Shown piece after piece: positions 25,189-34,298 of a stretch of DNA of 64,000 bases; within the stretch, counting starts at the first letter, position 1, and every line of letters starts with the position of its first letter. The DNA comes from Kitasatospora sp. SolWspMP-SS2h. Lineage in GTDB: Bacteria > Actinomycetota > Actinomycetes > Streptomycetales > Streptomycetaceae. The stretch is from contig NZ_QLLT01000001.1 in NCBI RefSeq assembly GCF_003259315.1, positions 454,262-518,261 of the forward strand, given 5' to 3'. Made by a program: the position numbers and the translations under genes. A model generated the notes under the pieces. The model was not told the DNA's origin. It was given only the letters and a program-made list of their open reading frames with translations, and made no database searches.

Positions 25189-27495
25189 TTGACTGCGAAG
25201 TCCGTAGCCGCGGCAACCGTCCACGGATACCCCCGCCAGGGCGGGAACCGGGAACTGAAGAAGGCGATCGAGGGCTACTGGCGGGGCACCGTCACCGCCG
25301 ACGCGCTGCGCGCCACCGCCGCCGAACTGCGCTGCGCCAACTGGCGGCAGCTGGCCGGCGCCGGCATCACCGAAGTCCCCACCGGCGACTTCTCGCTGTA
25401 CGACCACGTGCTGGACACCACGGTCGCCGTCGGTGCGGTCCCGCCCCGGCACCGGGCGGCGTACCAGGCCGACCCGTTGGAGGGCTACTTCGCGATGGCG
25501 CGCGGCACCCAGCAGGTGGCGCCGCTGGAGATGACCAAGTGGTTCGACACCAACTACCACTACCTGGTGCCGGAGTTGGGCCCGGACACCGTCTTCGCCG
25601 CGCACTCCGCCAAGCAGGTCGGCGAACTGCGCGAGGCGCTCGGCCAGGGCTACCGGGCCCGCCCGGTGCTGCTCGGCCCGGTCACCTACCTGCTGCTGGC
25701 CAAGCCCGCGCCCGGCGTGGCCGCCGACTTCGAGCCGCTCACCCTGCTGGACCGGCTGCTGCCGGTGTACGCGGAGCTGCTGGCCGACCTGCGGGCGGCC
25801 GGCGCCGAGTGGGTGCAGCTCGACGAGCCCGCGCTGGTGCAGGACCGCACCCCGGCCGAGCTGAACGCCGCCGCCCGCGCCTACCGGGAGCTGGGCGCGC
25901 TCACCGACCGCCCCAGGCTGCTGGTCGCCTCCTACTTCGACCGGCTCGGCGAGGCGCTGATCACCCTGGCGAAGGCCCCCGTCGAGGGCCTGGCGCTGGA
26001 CTTCACCGGCCCGGCGGCGGGCAACCTGACCGACCTGGCGGCCGTCGGCGGCCTGCCCGGCAAGCGGCTGGTCGCGGGTGTGGTCGACGGCCGCAACGTG
26101 TGGATCAACGACCTGGGCAAGTCCCTGGCCACCCTGGGCACCCTGCTCGGCCTGGCCGACACGGTGGACGTCGCCGCCTCCTGCTCGCTGCTGCACGTCC
26201 CGCTGGACACCGCCGCCGAACGCGACCTCGACCCGCAGATCGGCCGCTGGCTGGCCTTCGCCCGGCAGAAGGCCGCCGAGACCGCCCTGCTGGCCCGCGC
26301 CCTGCGCGAGGGCACCGCCGCCGTCACCGCCCAACTCGCCGCCAACCGGGCCGACCTGGCCTCCCGCGCCGCCTCCCCGATCACCCGCGACCCGGCCGTG
26401 CGGGCCCGGGCCGCCGCCGTCACCGAGGCCGACACCCGCCGCGACGCCCCGTACGCCGTCCGCGCCGCGGCGCAGAAGGCCCGGCTCGGCCTGCCGCTGC
26501 TGCCCACCACCACCATCGGCTCCTTCCCGCAGACCGCCGAACTGCGCTCCGCCCGAGCCGAGTTGAACGCCGGACGGATCGACGCGGCGGACTACCGCAA
26601 GCGGATGGAGGCCGAGGTCCGCGAGGTGGTCGCCTACCAGGAGAAGGCCGGGCTGGACGTGCTGGTGCACGGCGAGCCCGAACGCAACGACATGGTGCAG
26701 TACTTCGCCGAGCAGCTCACCGGCTACCTCGCCACCCGGCACGGCTGGGTGCAGTCCTACGGCACCCGCTACGTGCGCCCGCCGGTCCTGGCCGGTGACA
26801 TCTCCCGCCCGCACCCGATGACCGTCGACTGGTACCGCTTCGCCCAGGACCTCACCGACCGCCCGGTCAAGGGCATGCTCACCGGCCCGGTCACCATGCT
26901 GGCCTGGTCGTTCGTCCGCGACGACCAGCCGCTGGCCGACACCGCCCGGCAGGTCGCCCTCGCCCTGCGCGACGAGGTGGCGGACCTGGAGGCGGCGGGC
27001 GCCGCCGTCATCCAGGTCGACGAGCCCGCGCTGCGCGAGACGCTGCCGCTGCGGCGCTCCGGCTGGCCCGCGCACCTGGACTGGGCCACCGACGCGTTCC
27101 GGCTCACCACCTCCGGGGTCCGCGCCGACACCCAGGTCCACACCCACATGTGCTACGCCGAGTTCGGCGACATCCTGCGCGCCATCGAGGAGTTGGACGC
27201 GGACGTGATCTCGCTGGAGGCCGCCCGCTCGCACATGCAGGTGGCGCACGAACTCGCCGAGGCGGGCTACCTCGCCGAGGTCGGCCCGGGCGTGTGGGAC
27301 ATCCACTCCCCGCGCGTCCCCTCCCCCGAGGAGGCGCTGGAACTGCTGCGGGCCGGACTGGCCGCGATCCCCGCCGAACGCCTCTGGGTCAACCCCGACT
27401 GCGGCCTGAAGACCCGCGGCTGGACCGAGACCCGCGCCTCCGTCGACAGCCTGGTCACCGCCGCCCGCACCCTGCGCGCGGAACTGACCGGCTGA
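25189..27495 (+). CDS. metE: cobalamin-independent methionine synthase
   Basis: A 768-residue enzyme that transfers the methyl of 5-methyltetrahydropteroyltri-glutamate to homocysteine. The N-terminal half carries the folate-binding repeat and GYPRQGGNRELKKAIE start; the C-terminal barrel has the zinc ligands His653 and Cys655 in HTHMCYAEF and Cys738 in NPDCGLKTR. TTG at 25189 is preceded by GCGAGGAGAG. It lies 136 bp after the riboswitch hairpin. The regulation suggests that a B12-dependent MetH exists elsewhere in the genome. Confidence 0.95.
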   Translation: MTAKSVAAATVHGYPRQGGNRELKKAIEGYWRGTVTADALRATAAELRCANWRQLAGAGITEVPTGDFSLYDHVLDTTVAVGAVPPRHRAAYQADPLEGYFAMARGTQQVAPLEMTKWFDTNYHYLVPELGPDTVFAAHSAKQVGELREALGQGYRARPVLLGPVTYLLLAKPAPGVAADFEPLTLLDRLLPVYAELLADLRAAGAEWVQLDEPALVQDRTPAELNAAARAYRELGALTDRPRLLVASYFDRLGEALITLAKAPVEGLALDFTGPAAGNLTDLAAVGGLPGKRLVAGVVDGRNVWINDLGKSLATLGTLLGLADTVDVAASCSLLHVPLDTAAERDLDPQIGRWLAFARQKAAETALLARALREGTAAVTAQLAANRADLASRAASPITRDPAVRARAAAVTEADTRRDAPYAVRAAAQKARLGLPLLPTTTIGSFPQTAELRSARAELNAGRIDAADYRKRMEAEVREVVAYQEKAGLDVLVHGEPERNDMVQYFAEQLTGYLATRHGWVQSYGTRYVRPPVLAGDISRPHPMTVDWYRFAQDLTDRPVKGMLTGPVTMLAWSFVRDDQPLADTARQVALALRDEVADLEAAGAAVIQVDEPALRETLPLRRSGWPAHLDWATDAFRLTTSGVRADTQVHTHMCYAEFGDILRAIEELDADVISLEAARSHMQVAHELAEAGYLAEVGPGVWDIHSPRVPSPEEALELLRAGLAAIPAERLWVNPDCGLKTRGWTETRASVDSLVTAARTLRAELTG

Positions 27496-27523
27496 ACCAC
27501 CGGGGGCGGACCGGCCCGGAACG

Positions 27524-27569
27524 CCGACGGGCCGGCCCGCACCTGACGTGGTGCGGGCCGGCCCGTCGG
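27524..27569. terminator. bidirectional terminator hairpin
   Basis: A perfect 20-bp stem (27524-27543 with 27550-27569) and 6-base loop lies between the convergent metE and cbtA genes, ending a few bases before the cbtA stop codon. It can serve both. Confidence 0.88.
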
Positions 27570-27577
27570 GGGCGCCG

Positions 27578-28336
27578 CTAGCGGGCGGCGGGGGCCGCCG
27601 TGGCGGCCGGCTCGGCGGTGCGGGCCGGCTTGGGCAGCAGGAGCCGCTCGGCGAGGTGGCCGAAGAGCAGGCCGAAGGACAGCCAGAGGGTGAGCTGGAT
27701 GGCCAGGGCCGCGACCCGGAACTGCCAGAGCAGGGTGGCGGAGAAGTCCTCAGGGACCTCGTTGATCGCGGGCAGCAGGACGTACCCGATGCCGATCAGC
27801 ACGGCGTAGCCGAGCCCGGCCACGATCGTGGCGTTCCAGTTGCCCAGCCGCGGGGCGAGCTGCTTGCCGGCCACCACGGCGGCGACGGCGAGCAGCACGC
27901 TCAGCAGCATCATCAGGAAGTACAGGGTGGTGCGCTTGCCGATGGTGTCCGGGTCGCCCACCGACGGCGGGTTGGCCGGGTACTTGAGGAACGGGACGAG
28001 GTAGACGGAGGCCAGCGCCGCGCCGGAGAGCAGCAGGGCGGCGGCCCGGGGGCCGAAGCGGCCGGTGCGGCCGAGGGCGAAGCAGTACGCGAGGGCGGCG
28101 ATGCCGCCGAGCGCGATGCCGTAGACCAGGATGCCGGTGGCCAGGCCCGCGGTGGACTGGAGGGTGCGGCTGACCAGTTCCTCGCCGTGCTCGTGGCTGT
28201 GGGAGTCCTCGAAGGCGATCGCGGCGTCCACCCGGGGTTCGCCGAGCAGGTAGGCCACGATCAGGGCGAGGACGCCCGCGCCGAGCCCGGCGAGCATGCC
28301 GCGGACCAGCAGGTTTCTGACGATGTGGGAGTTCAT
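27578..28336 (-). CDS. cbtA: CbtA family predicted cobalt transporter
   Basis: A 252-residue integral membrane protein with about seven helices. The segment RVDAAIAFEDSHSHEHGEEL, between helices 1 and 2, carries the His-rich motif of CbtA; VSRTLQSTAGLATGILVYGI follows. CbtA with CbtB is a predicted cobalt uptake system under cobalamin-riboswitch control in many bacteria; biochemical proof is limited. It follows cbtB by 33 bp and shares its riboswitch. Confidence 0.9.
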   Translation of the reverse strand: MNSHIVRNLLVRGMLAGLGAGVLALIVAYLLGEPRVDAAIAFEDSHSHEHGEELVSRTLQSTAGLATGILVYGIALGGIAALAYCFALGRTGRFGPRAAALLLSGAALASVYLVPFLKYPANPPSVGDPDTIGKRTTLYFLMMLLSVLLAVAAVVAGKQLAPRLGNWNATIVAGLGYAVLIGIGYVLLPAINEVPEDFSATLLWQFRVAALAIQLTLWLSFGLLFGHLAERLLLPKPARTAEPAATAAPAAR

Positions 28337-28369
28337 GTGCGCAGGTGCTCGCTTCTTCTGCCGGGCGGG

Positions 28370-28582
28370 TCAGTGGCAGGGGAAGCCGAGCAGGTGCCGG
28401 CCGTCGTGCACCCACTCGTGCACGCTCTCGCCGGAGACCAGCGAGGTGGCGCCCTGCTCGGCGCCGACGAAGTAGAGCAGGGTGAGCAGCAGGATGCCGA
28501 AGAAGACCGCCCAGGGCGCGATCGCCTTGACGGAGAGGGGGGTGATGGCCGGCGTGGCGGCGGGCGCTATGGGGTGAGCCAT
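28370..28582 (-). CDS. cbtB: CbtB family cobalt transporter subunit
   Basis: A 70-residue protein with one transmembrane helix (WAVFFGILLLTLLYFVGAEQ) and the C-terminal metal-binding motif HEWVHDGRHLLGFPCH, where His and Cys residues probably bind cobalt. It is the first gene of the cbtBA operon; the ATG follows AAGGAGGT. The riboswitch at 28640-28775 lies just upstream. Confidence 0.92.
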   Translation of the reverse strand: MAHPIAPAATPAITPLSVKAIAPWAVFFGILLLTLLYFVGAEQGATSLVSGESVHEWVHDGRHLLGFPCH

Positions 28583-28639
28583 GGCGGTGTGACCTCCTTG
28601 CGGGAACTCGCGTCCCGTGTCGTGTGGAGCAGGGTCGAC

Positions 28640-28775
28640 GGAGGCGGGTCTGACTTCCCGTCGGCCGCCTGGGCGGCTCCGGGTTCACAGTGGCGCGACC
28701 GTGCCGGGCTCTCACCGGACTTCCACGCACCGTCGTTGATGTGGACTTGTTCGCCGAGAAGGTACCGTTCCCGGG
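28640..28775 (-). ncRNA. cobalamin riboswitch upstream of cbtB
   Basis: Read on the minus strand, the consensus segments appear in order: GTGCGTGGAAGTCCGGTGAG, then AGCCCGGCACGGTCGCGCCA, CTGTGAACCCGGAGCCGCC and the B12 box equivalent GACGGGAAGTCAGACCC. It is the short form typical of actinobacterial cobalt-transport genes. About 60 bases separate it from the cbtB start, so control is probably at translation or at a nearby terminator. High B12 should switch off cobalt import. Confidence 0.93.
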
Positions 28776-28974
28776 CGGGCCCCGCCAGGGGCGCGGCACG
28801 CCGTGCTACCAATGCGTGCACGAATGGTCCCCGGGAGGGAGGCGCTGTGGAGCTCCGGGTGATGTTGGTCGCCCCGGCCCCCGCCGGTTCGCCGGCGGGC
28901 CGCCCCCCTGCGCCCGGACGGTGCACGTCCGACCGGCGCACGTACGGCCGGTGGGTGTCCGGCCGGTGGGCGGC

Positions 28975-29562
28975 ATGACCACGGGAGTCCGAACGGTCCG
29001 GGTGGCCCTGATCGCCCCGGCGCTCGGCGCGGAGCTGCACGGGGCGCGGTTCGGGGACGACCGCCCGCTGACGGAGGCCGAGCTGGCCCCGGCCCGCGTC
29101 CTCGCCGCGCCCCGGGCCGACCGCGTGCTGTCCGCGCCCTCCCCGCGCTGCCGGCAGACCGCCGGGGCGCTGGGTCTGGTTCCGGACGCCGTCGAGCCCG
29201 CGCTGGCGGACCTGGACGCGGGCGCCTGGCGCGGCCGTCCGCTGGCCGAACTCGCCGCCGCCGAGCCGCGGGCGCTCGCCGCCTGGCTGTCCGACCCGGA
29301 CTTCGCCCCGCCCGGCGGGGAGTCCGTCACCGCCCTGCTGGCCCGGGTCGGCCGCTGGCTGGACGCCCTGCCCGCCGACACCGGCCGCCTGCTGGCCGTC
29401 GCCGAACCGGCCGTCGTCCGGGCCGCCGTGGTGCACGCCTTGGCCCTGCCGCCCGCCGCGTTCTGGCGCCTGGACGTGGCCCCCCTCACCGCCACCCACC
29501 TCAGCGGACGCGCCGCCCGCTGGAACCTGCGCTGCGGCACGGCCCTGTCCGCAGCGAACTGA
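28975..29562 (+). CDS. histidine phosphatase-fold protein lacking both catalytic histidines
   Basis: A 195-residue member of the histidine phosphatase (phosphoglycerate mutase) fold, the same fold as alpha-ribazole phosphatase CobC. Conserved fold markers remain: ARFGDDRPLTEAE, SAPSPRCRQTA (with the phosphate-binding Arg) and the internal PPGGESVTALLARV block. However, the usual N-terminal RHG is APA at residues 14-16, and the second His site is Glu144 (VAEPAVV). It is likely non-catalytic, perhaps a binding or regulatory protein linked to cobalt or B12, given its position divergent from riboswitch-controlled cbtBA. The start overlaps the stop of a short upstream ORF. Confidence 0.78.
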   Translation: MTTGVRTVRVALIAPALGAELHGARFGDDRPLTEAELAPARVLAAPRADRVLSAPSPRCRQTAGALGLVPDAVEPALADLDAGAWRGRPLAELAAAEPRALAAWLSDPDFAPPGGESVTALLARVGRWLDALPADTGRLLAVAEPAVVRAAVVHALALPPAAFWRLDVAPLTATHLSGRAARWNLRCGTALSAAN

Positions 29563-29980
29563 CGTCTCGTCAACTCTTCGACCCGCCAAGGCAGTGGAGG
29601 CACCTGTCCACCGCACCGCGCATCCGGCCGTGCGCCCCTTCCCACCGACCCGCACGGCCCGACCGCCCGCCCGGCGGCTCCGCCACCCCCGCGCCACCCG
29701 GCGCGGCAGGTCAGGCGGTGCGCCCGGCGGTCGGCCCCGCGGAGGCACCGGATCGGCCGGATCGGGCCGGTGCACCTCCGAACGCCCCCGAACCGTGACC
29801 TGACCGTACGTCAATTCCCGCTCCGGTGCCGTATTGTCGCCGTCCTCAGCCGTCCTCGGTCGGACGCGGCCGCATCCGCCGTTCCGGGCGGGGGGACGTC
29901 CGGCCGCACGGGTCGGCGGGAACGACGGGAGGGGCACGGGTGCGGACGCGGACACGGTCGACGGCGGCGCTTCCGACGGG
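29563..29980. other. region without a clear gene before the response regulator
   Basis: About 400 bp. The part to 29830 has a biased, Arg/Pro-rich six-frame translation with no family match. A possible promoter lies near 29800-29834 (AT-richer, TTGTCG and GTACGTCAATTCC). The frame of the next gene stays open back to a TTG at 29834, so the response regulator may extend upstream by up to 49 residues. Confidence 0.45.
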
Positions 29981-31084
29981 GTGCGGCTGGTGACGGCCGT
30001 GGACGGCCTCCCGTCGGCGGGTGCCCAACCGGTTGCGGAGCAGCGGGAGTTCGCCGAGGAGCTGCGGGCGCTCTGCCGTGGCCTGGACGCCCCGGCGGTG
30101 GACGGCGTGGCCGCCCGCTGCGGACTGGGACCGGATGCGCTCGCCGACTTCCTCGCTGCCGTGCGGATTCCGCCGTGGGAGTTCGTCGAGGCGCTGCTCG
30201 ACACCCGGGTCGCCGCCCGCGCCGACGTCCCCGCGCCGGAGTGCGCCCGGGCGCGGCTGCGCCGGTCGCGGATGGCCGCGCTGCGGGTCGCCCGGCCGAT
30301 CGGCCGGGCCGTCTGCCAGCTCGAAGGTCAACTGCACGCCGCCGAACGGGAGATGCAGGAGGCGGACGAGGAGGCCGAGCAGGCCGAACGCGCGCTGTCC
30401 CGCGACCGTCGGACCCTCGCCGGGTCACCGCCCGCGTCCACCGGACACTCCGACGACCCCGAGCACCCCGAGGACCCCGGACGTGCCGCCCTCGCCGAAC
30501 GCGTCGCGCTGCTCGCCGAGCGGTCCGAGCGGGCGCGCGAACAGTCCGCCCGGGCCGCGGCCCGCCACGCCCTGCTGCGCCGCCAACTCACCCTGGTGGA
30601 AAGCCAGCAGGGCACCACGGCCGCCCCGCCCGGGCCCACCGGCGGCTCCCCGACGGACGGCGACAGCCACGGGAACGGGGAAGGGCCGCCGCCGAAGATC
30701 CTGCTGGTGGACGACCGCCGCGAGAACCTGGTCGTCCTGGAGGCCCTGCTCGGCCCGCACGGCCACCAGCTGGTCTCCACGACCTCCGGCCCCGACGCGC
30801 TGCGCGCGCTGATGGAGCCGGACGGGTACGCCGCGATCCTGCTGGACGTGCAGATGCCCGGCATGGACGGCTACGAGACCGCCGCGCACATCCGGAGCCG
30901 GGCCCGCACCCGCGACATCCCGATCGTCTTCGTCACCGCCATCGGCAGCGGCCCCGACCACGCGATGCGCGCCTACGCCGCGGGCGGCGCCGACTTCCTC
31001 CCCAAGCCGGTCGACCCCTGGGCGGTGCGGGCGAAGGTCGCCTCCTTCGTCGAACTGCACCACGCCCGCCGCACCGACAGCTGA
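29981..31084 (+). CDS. response regulator with N-terminal coiled-coil region
   Basis: At least 367 residues. The C-terminal 125 residues are a receiver domain: KILLVDDRRENLVVLEALL with the acidic pair, the phospho-acceptor Asp289 in LLDVQMPGMDG, the Thr in FVTA and the Lys in FLPKPVDPW. The N-terminal part has a helical domain followed by a charged coiled coil (EREMQEADEEAEQAERALSR) and a Pro/Gly linker. No output DNA-binding domain is present, so it probably acts through protein contacts. No histidine kinase is adjacent. GTG at 29981 is the start I favour; a TTG at 29834 would lengthen it. Confidence 0.8.
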   Translation: MRLVTAVDGLPSAGAQPVAEQREFAEELRALCRGLDAPAVDGVAARCGLGPDALADFLAAVRIPPWEFVEALLDTRVAARADVPAPECARARLRRSRMAALRVARPIGRAVCQLEGQLHAAEREMQEADEEAEQAERALSRDRRTLAGSPPASTGHSDDPEHPEDPGRAALAERVALLAERSERAREQSARAAARHALLRRQLTLVESQQGTTAAPPGPTGGSPTDGDSHGNGEGPPPKILLVDDRRENLVVLEALLGPHGHQLVSTTSGPDALRALMEPDGYAAILLDVQMPGMDGYETAAHIRSRARTRDIPIVFVTAIGSGPDHAMRAYAAGGADFLPKPVDPWAVRAKVASFVELHHARRTDS

Positions 31085-31183
31085 CCCCGCCGACGGCTGA
31101 CCCCGCCGCCACCGGCCCCGTCCGGGAGGTTTCACCCGGTGCCGTTCCCCGCCCCGCGCCCCGCCCCGGGTTAGCGTGGCGCG

Positions 31184-33595
31184 GTGAACGACACCCAGAC
31201 CGACCGCGGCGGCGCCCGACCCGACGGCGACGGCCCGTACGACAGCGCCGACCGCTACGACGACGACGGCATGGTGCGGGTGCGCGGCGCCCGGGTGCAC
31301 AACCTGCGGGACGTGTCGGTGGCCGTCCCGCGCGGCGCGGTGGTCGCGTTCACCGGCGTGTCCGGCTCGGGCAAGTCCTCGCTGGCCTTCGGCACGCTGT
31401 TCGCCCAGGCCCAGCACCGCTACCTGGAGTCCGTCTCGCCCTACGCCCGCCGCCTGCTGCGCCAGGTCGAGGCCCCGCAGGTGGACGCGGTGACGGGCAT
31501 GCCCCCGGCCGTCGCCCTGGAGCAGCGCCGCTCCGTGCCGTCCTCCCGCTCCTCGGTCGGCACCATCAGCACCATGTCCAACCTGCTGCGGATGCTGCTC
31601 TCCCGCTGCGGCGACTACCCGCCGGGCGCGCCCCGGCTGGACTCCGACGCGTTCTCGGCGAACACCCCGGCGGGCGCCTGCCCGGAGTGCCACGGGCAGG
31701 GCGTACTGCACCGGGTGACGGAGCGTTCGCTGGTGCCCGACGACTCGCTGTCGATCCGGCAGGGCGCCGTCGCGTCCTGGCCCGGCGCCTGGCAGGGCAA
31801 GAACCTGCGCGACATCCTGGGCGCGCTCGGCCACGACCTGGACCGGCCGTGGCGCGAACTGCCGGCCGCCGAACGGGAGTGGATCCTGTTCACCGACGAG
31901 CAGCCGGTGGTCACCGTCCACCCCGAGCGCGAGCCCGGCCGCGTCCAGCGCCCCTACCGGGGCAAGTACAGCAGCGCCCGCCGCCTGGTCCTGAAGTCCT
32001 TCGCCGAGTCCCGCAGCGAGGCCGCCCGCACCCGGGCCGCCGCCTTCCTGGAGCAGTCCACCTGCCCGAACTGCCACGGCCACCGGCTGCGCCCCGAGGC
32101 GCTGGCCGTCACCTTCGCGGGCCTGCCGATCACCGGCCTGGCCGCCCTCCCGGCCGCCCGCCTCGCCGACCTGCTGCGCCCGTACACCGCCGGGGACGGC
32201 CCCGCCGGGCTGATCACCGCCGACCTCGCCGACCGCCTCACCGCCCTGTCCCGGCTCGGCCTCGGCTACCTCTCGCTCGACCGCGCCGCCCCCACCCTGT
32301 CCACCGGCGAACTCCAACGCCTGCGTCTGGCCACCCAGTTGCGCTCCGGACTGTTCGGCGTGGTGTACGTCCTGGACGAGCCCTCGGCGGGCCTGCACCC
32401 GGCCGACACCGAGGCGCTGCGGCGCGTCCTGGCCGAGCTGCGGGCCGCGGGCAACTCGGTGTTCGTGGTCGAGCACGACATGGCGGTGGTGCGCGGCGCG
32501 GACTGGCTGGTGGACGTCGGCCCGGCCGCGGGCTCCGGCGGCGGACGCGTCCTGTACAGCGGGCCGGTGGACGGCCTGCGCGCGGTGGACGACTCCGCCA
32601 CCCGCCGTTTCCTGTTCGACCCGCCGCCCCCGCCGCCCTCCCGCGACCGCACCCCCTCCGGGGTGCTGCGCCTGCGCGGCGTCACCCGGCACAACCTGCG
32701 CGGCGTCGACGTGGACGTGCCGCTGGGCGTGCTGACCGCCGTCACCGGCGTCTCGGGCGCGGGCAAGTCGACGCTGCTCGCCGCGGCGGCAGCCGAAGCC
32801 GCCGGCACCCACCGCGTGGTGACCTTCGACCAGACCCCGCTGGGCCGCACCCCGCGCTCCAACCTGGCCACGTACACCGGCCTGCTGGACACCGTCCGCA
32901 AGCTGTTCGCCGCCACCGAGGAGGCGAGGGCGCGCGGCTACGGCGCGGGCCGGTTCTCCTTCAACGTGGCCGCCGGACGCTGCCCGACCTGCGAGGGCGC
33001 GGGCGCGATCGAGGTCGAGCTGCTGTTCCTGCCCACCGCGTGGAGCCCCTGCCCGGACTGCCACGGCAGCCGCTACAACCCGCGGACCCTGGAGATCGGC
33101 TACCGCGGCGCCACCATCGCCGACGTCCTCGCCCGCACCGTCGACGAGGCCGCCGCCTTCCTCGCCGACGTCCCGCCCGCCCACCGCGTCCTGACCACCC
33201 TCCAGCAGGTCGGCCTCGGCTACCTGCGGCTGGGCCAGCCCGCCCCCGAACTCTCCGGCGGCGAGGCCCAGCGCGTCAAACTCGCCGCCGAACTCCAGCA
33301 CGCCCGGCGCACCCACACCCTCTACCTGCTGGACGAACCCACCACCGGCCTGCACCCCGCCGACAGCGAGCGGCTCACCACCCAGCTCCACCACCTGGTC
33401 GACGCGGGCGCCACCGTCCTGGTCGCCGAACACGACCTCGACCTGATCGCCGGCGCCGACCACGTCATCGACCTCGGCCCCGGCGGCGGCGACACCGGCG
33501 GCCACGTCCTCGCCACCGGCACCCCCACCGCCCTCGCCGCCTCCCCCGACAGCCGCACCGCCCCGTACCTCGCGGCCCGCCTCGGCCTGCACTGA
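31184..33595 (+). CDS. UvrA-like ABC ATPase, class II (UvrA2)
   Basis: An 803-residue excinuclease UvrA paralogue. Two ABC modules are visible with Walker A GVSGSGKSS and GVSGAGKST, signatures LSTGELQRLRLATQL and LSGGEAQRVKLAAEL, and Walker B VYVLDEP and LYLLDEP. Zinc-binding CxxC pairs occur (CPECHGQG, CPNCHGHR, CPTCEGAG, CPDCHGSR). It is about 150 residues shorter than housekeeping UvrA and lacks the UvrB-binding region after the first Walker A, which defines class II. Such proteins are linked to tolerance of DNA-binding drugs. GTG start. Confidence 0.9.
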   Translation: MNDTQTDRGGARPDGDGPYDSADRYDDDGMVRVRGARVHNLRDVSVAVPRGAVVAFTGVSGSGKSSLAFGTLFAQAQHRYLESVSPYARRLLRQVEAPQVDAVTGMPPAVALEQRRSVPSSRSSVGTISTMSNLLRMLLSRCGDYPPGAPRLDSDAFSANTPAGACPECHGQGVLHRVTERSLVPDDSLSIRQGAVASWPGAWQGKNLRDILGALGHDLDRPWRELPAAEREWILFTDEQPVVTVHPEREPGRVQRPYRGKYSSARRLVLKSFAESRSEAARTRAAAFLEQSTCPNCHGHRLRPEALAVTFAGLPITGLAALPAARLADLLRPYTAGDGPAGLITADLADRLTALSRLGLGYLSLDRAAPTLSTGELQRLRLATQLRSGLFGVVYVLDEPSAGLHPADTEALRRVLAELRAAGNSVFVVEHDMAVVRGADWLVDVGPAAGSGGGRVLYSGPVDGLRAVDDSATRRFLFDPPPPPPSRDRTPSGVLRLRGVTRHNLRGVDVDVPLGVLTAVTGVSGAGKSTLLAAAAAEAAGTHRVVTFDQTPLGRTPRSNLATYTGLLDTVRKLFAATEEARARGYGAGRFSFNVAAGRCPTCEGAGAIEVELLFLPTAWSPCPDCHGSRYNPRTLEIGYRGATIADVLARTVDEAAAFLADVPPAHRVLTTLQQVGLGYLRLGQPAPELSGGEAQRVKLAAELQHARRTHTLYLLDEPTTGLHPADSERLTTQLHHLVDAGATVLVAEHDLDLIAGADHVIDLGPGGGDTGGHVLATGTPTALAASPDSRTAPYLAARLGLH

Positions 33596-33623
33596 CCCAC
33601 CGCCGCGACGGCCGACGGCAGGA

Positions 33624-33646
33624 GCCCGCGCGGTCGCCGCGCGGGC
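33624..33646 (+). terminator. short hairpin terminator after the UvrA2 gene
   Basis: A 10-bp perfect GC stem (33624-33633 with 33637-33646) with a 3-base loop, 28 bases after the UvrA-like stop. The 33647-33851 stretch beyond it shows no gene. Confidence 0.6.
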
Positions 33647-33851
33647 CCCACCACGGATGCGCTCCGCACTCGTCGACGCCCCCGTACCGAACCGTCCGAG
33701 CGGACCCCGGGCCCGTGGACGCCTCCCTCGGCCCGTCCTCCGCGAGCTTCGGATCGCGGGCGGACGGTCGTCGCCGCGGGTGCGCCAGCGGGTGCGCCAT
33801 TCGATGGGCCGTCACCCGGTAGGACGTCGGCATCCGTCCGGAGCGGGCGGT

Positions 33852-34154
33852 TCAGCCCCGCCGCGGGGCCCGCTTCACCGGCGGGAACCAGCGCTCGGCC
33901 GCCGCCCGGGCCTGCTCGGTGAGCACGCTGTAGGGCACCGGCTCGCGGCCCGCCGCCACCACCAGGTCCTCCAGGTGGTCGCGCACCCGCCACACGCTCG
34001 CCGGATCGGCCCCGGCCACCCCCATGATCTTCTCGAACTCCCGCTCTCCGTAACCGAGTTCCTCCCGAATCGCGTCCGTCGGGACGCCGGTCAGCTCCAG
34101 GTTGGCCCGCAACTCGGCGGCGGTACGGACACGTTCCTCGTCGTTCAACGACAT
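33852..34154 (-). CDS. DUF2316 family protein
   Basis: A 100-residue protein matching DUF2316: MSLNDEERVRTAAELRANLE, LTGVPTDAIREELGYGEREFE and DPASVWRVRDHLEDLV. The middle looks like a small helix-turn-helix, so a regulatory role is possible but unproven. ATG at 34154 follows GGAGAG. Upstream, (GGACGGC)n microsatellite DNA fills 34173-34215. Confidence 0.82.
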   Translation of the reverse strand: MSLNDEERVRTAAELRANLELTGVPTDAIREELGYGEREFEKIMGVAGADPASVWRVRDHLEDLVVAAGREPVPYSVLTEQARAAAERWFPPVKRAPRRG

Positions 34155-34298
34155 CGCGGACTCTCCGAACGGTGGACGGACGGCGGACGGCGGACGGCGG
34201 ACGGACGGCGGCGGACCGCCGTCCGACCCCGCCCTTCGCATGCTACGGCGCACCCCGCCGCTCGGCCCGCCGTCACGCCCGTGCCCCGCACCACCGCG

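Noticed and set aside
29770..33822. A 1350-codon plus-strand frame over the response regulator and UvrA2 genes
   Set aside because: It is the shifted frame of those genes; the real frames have full family motifs, this one only low-complexity Arg/Pro sequence.
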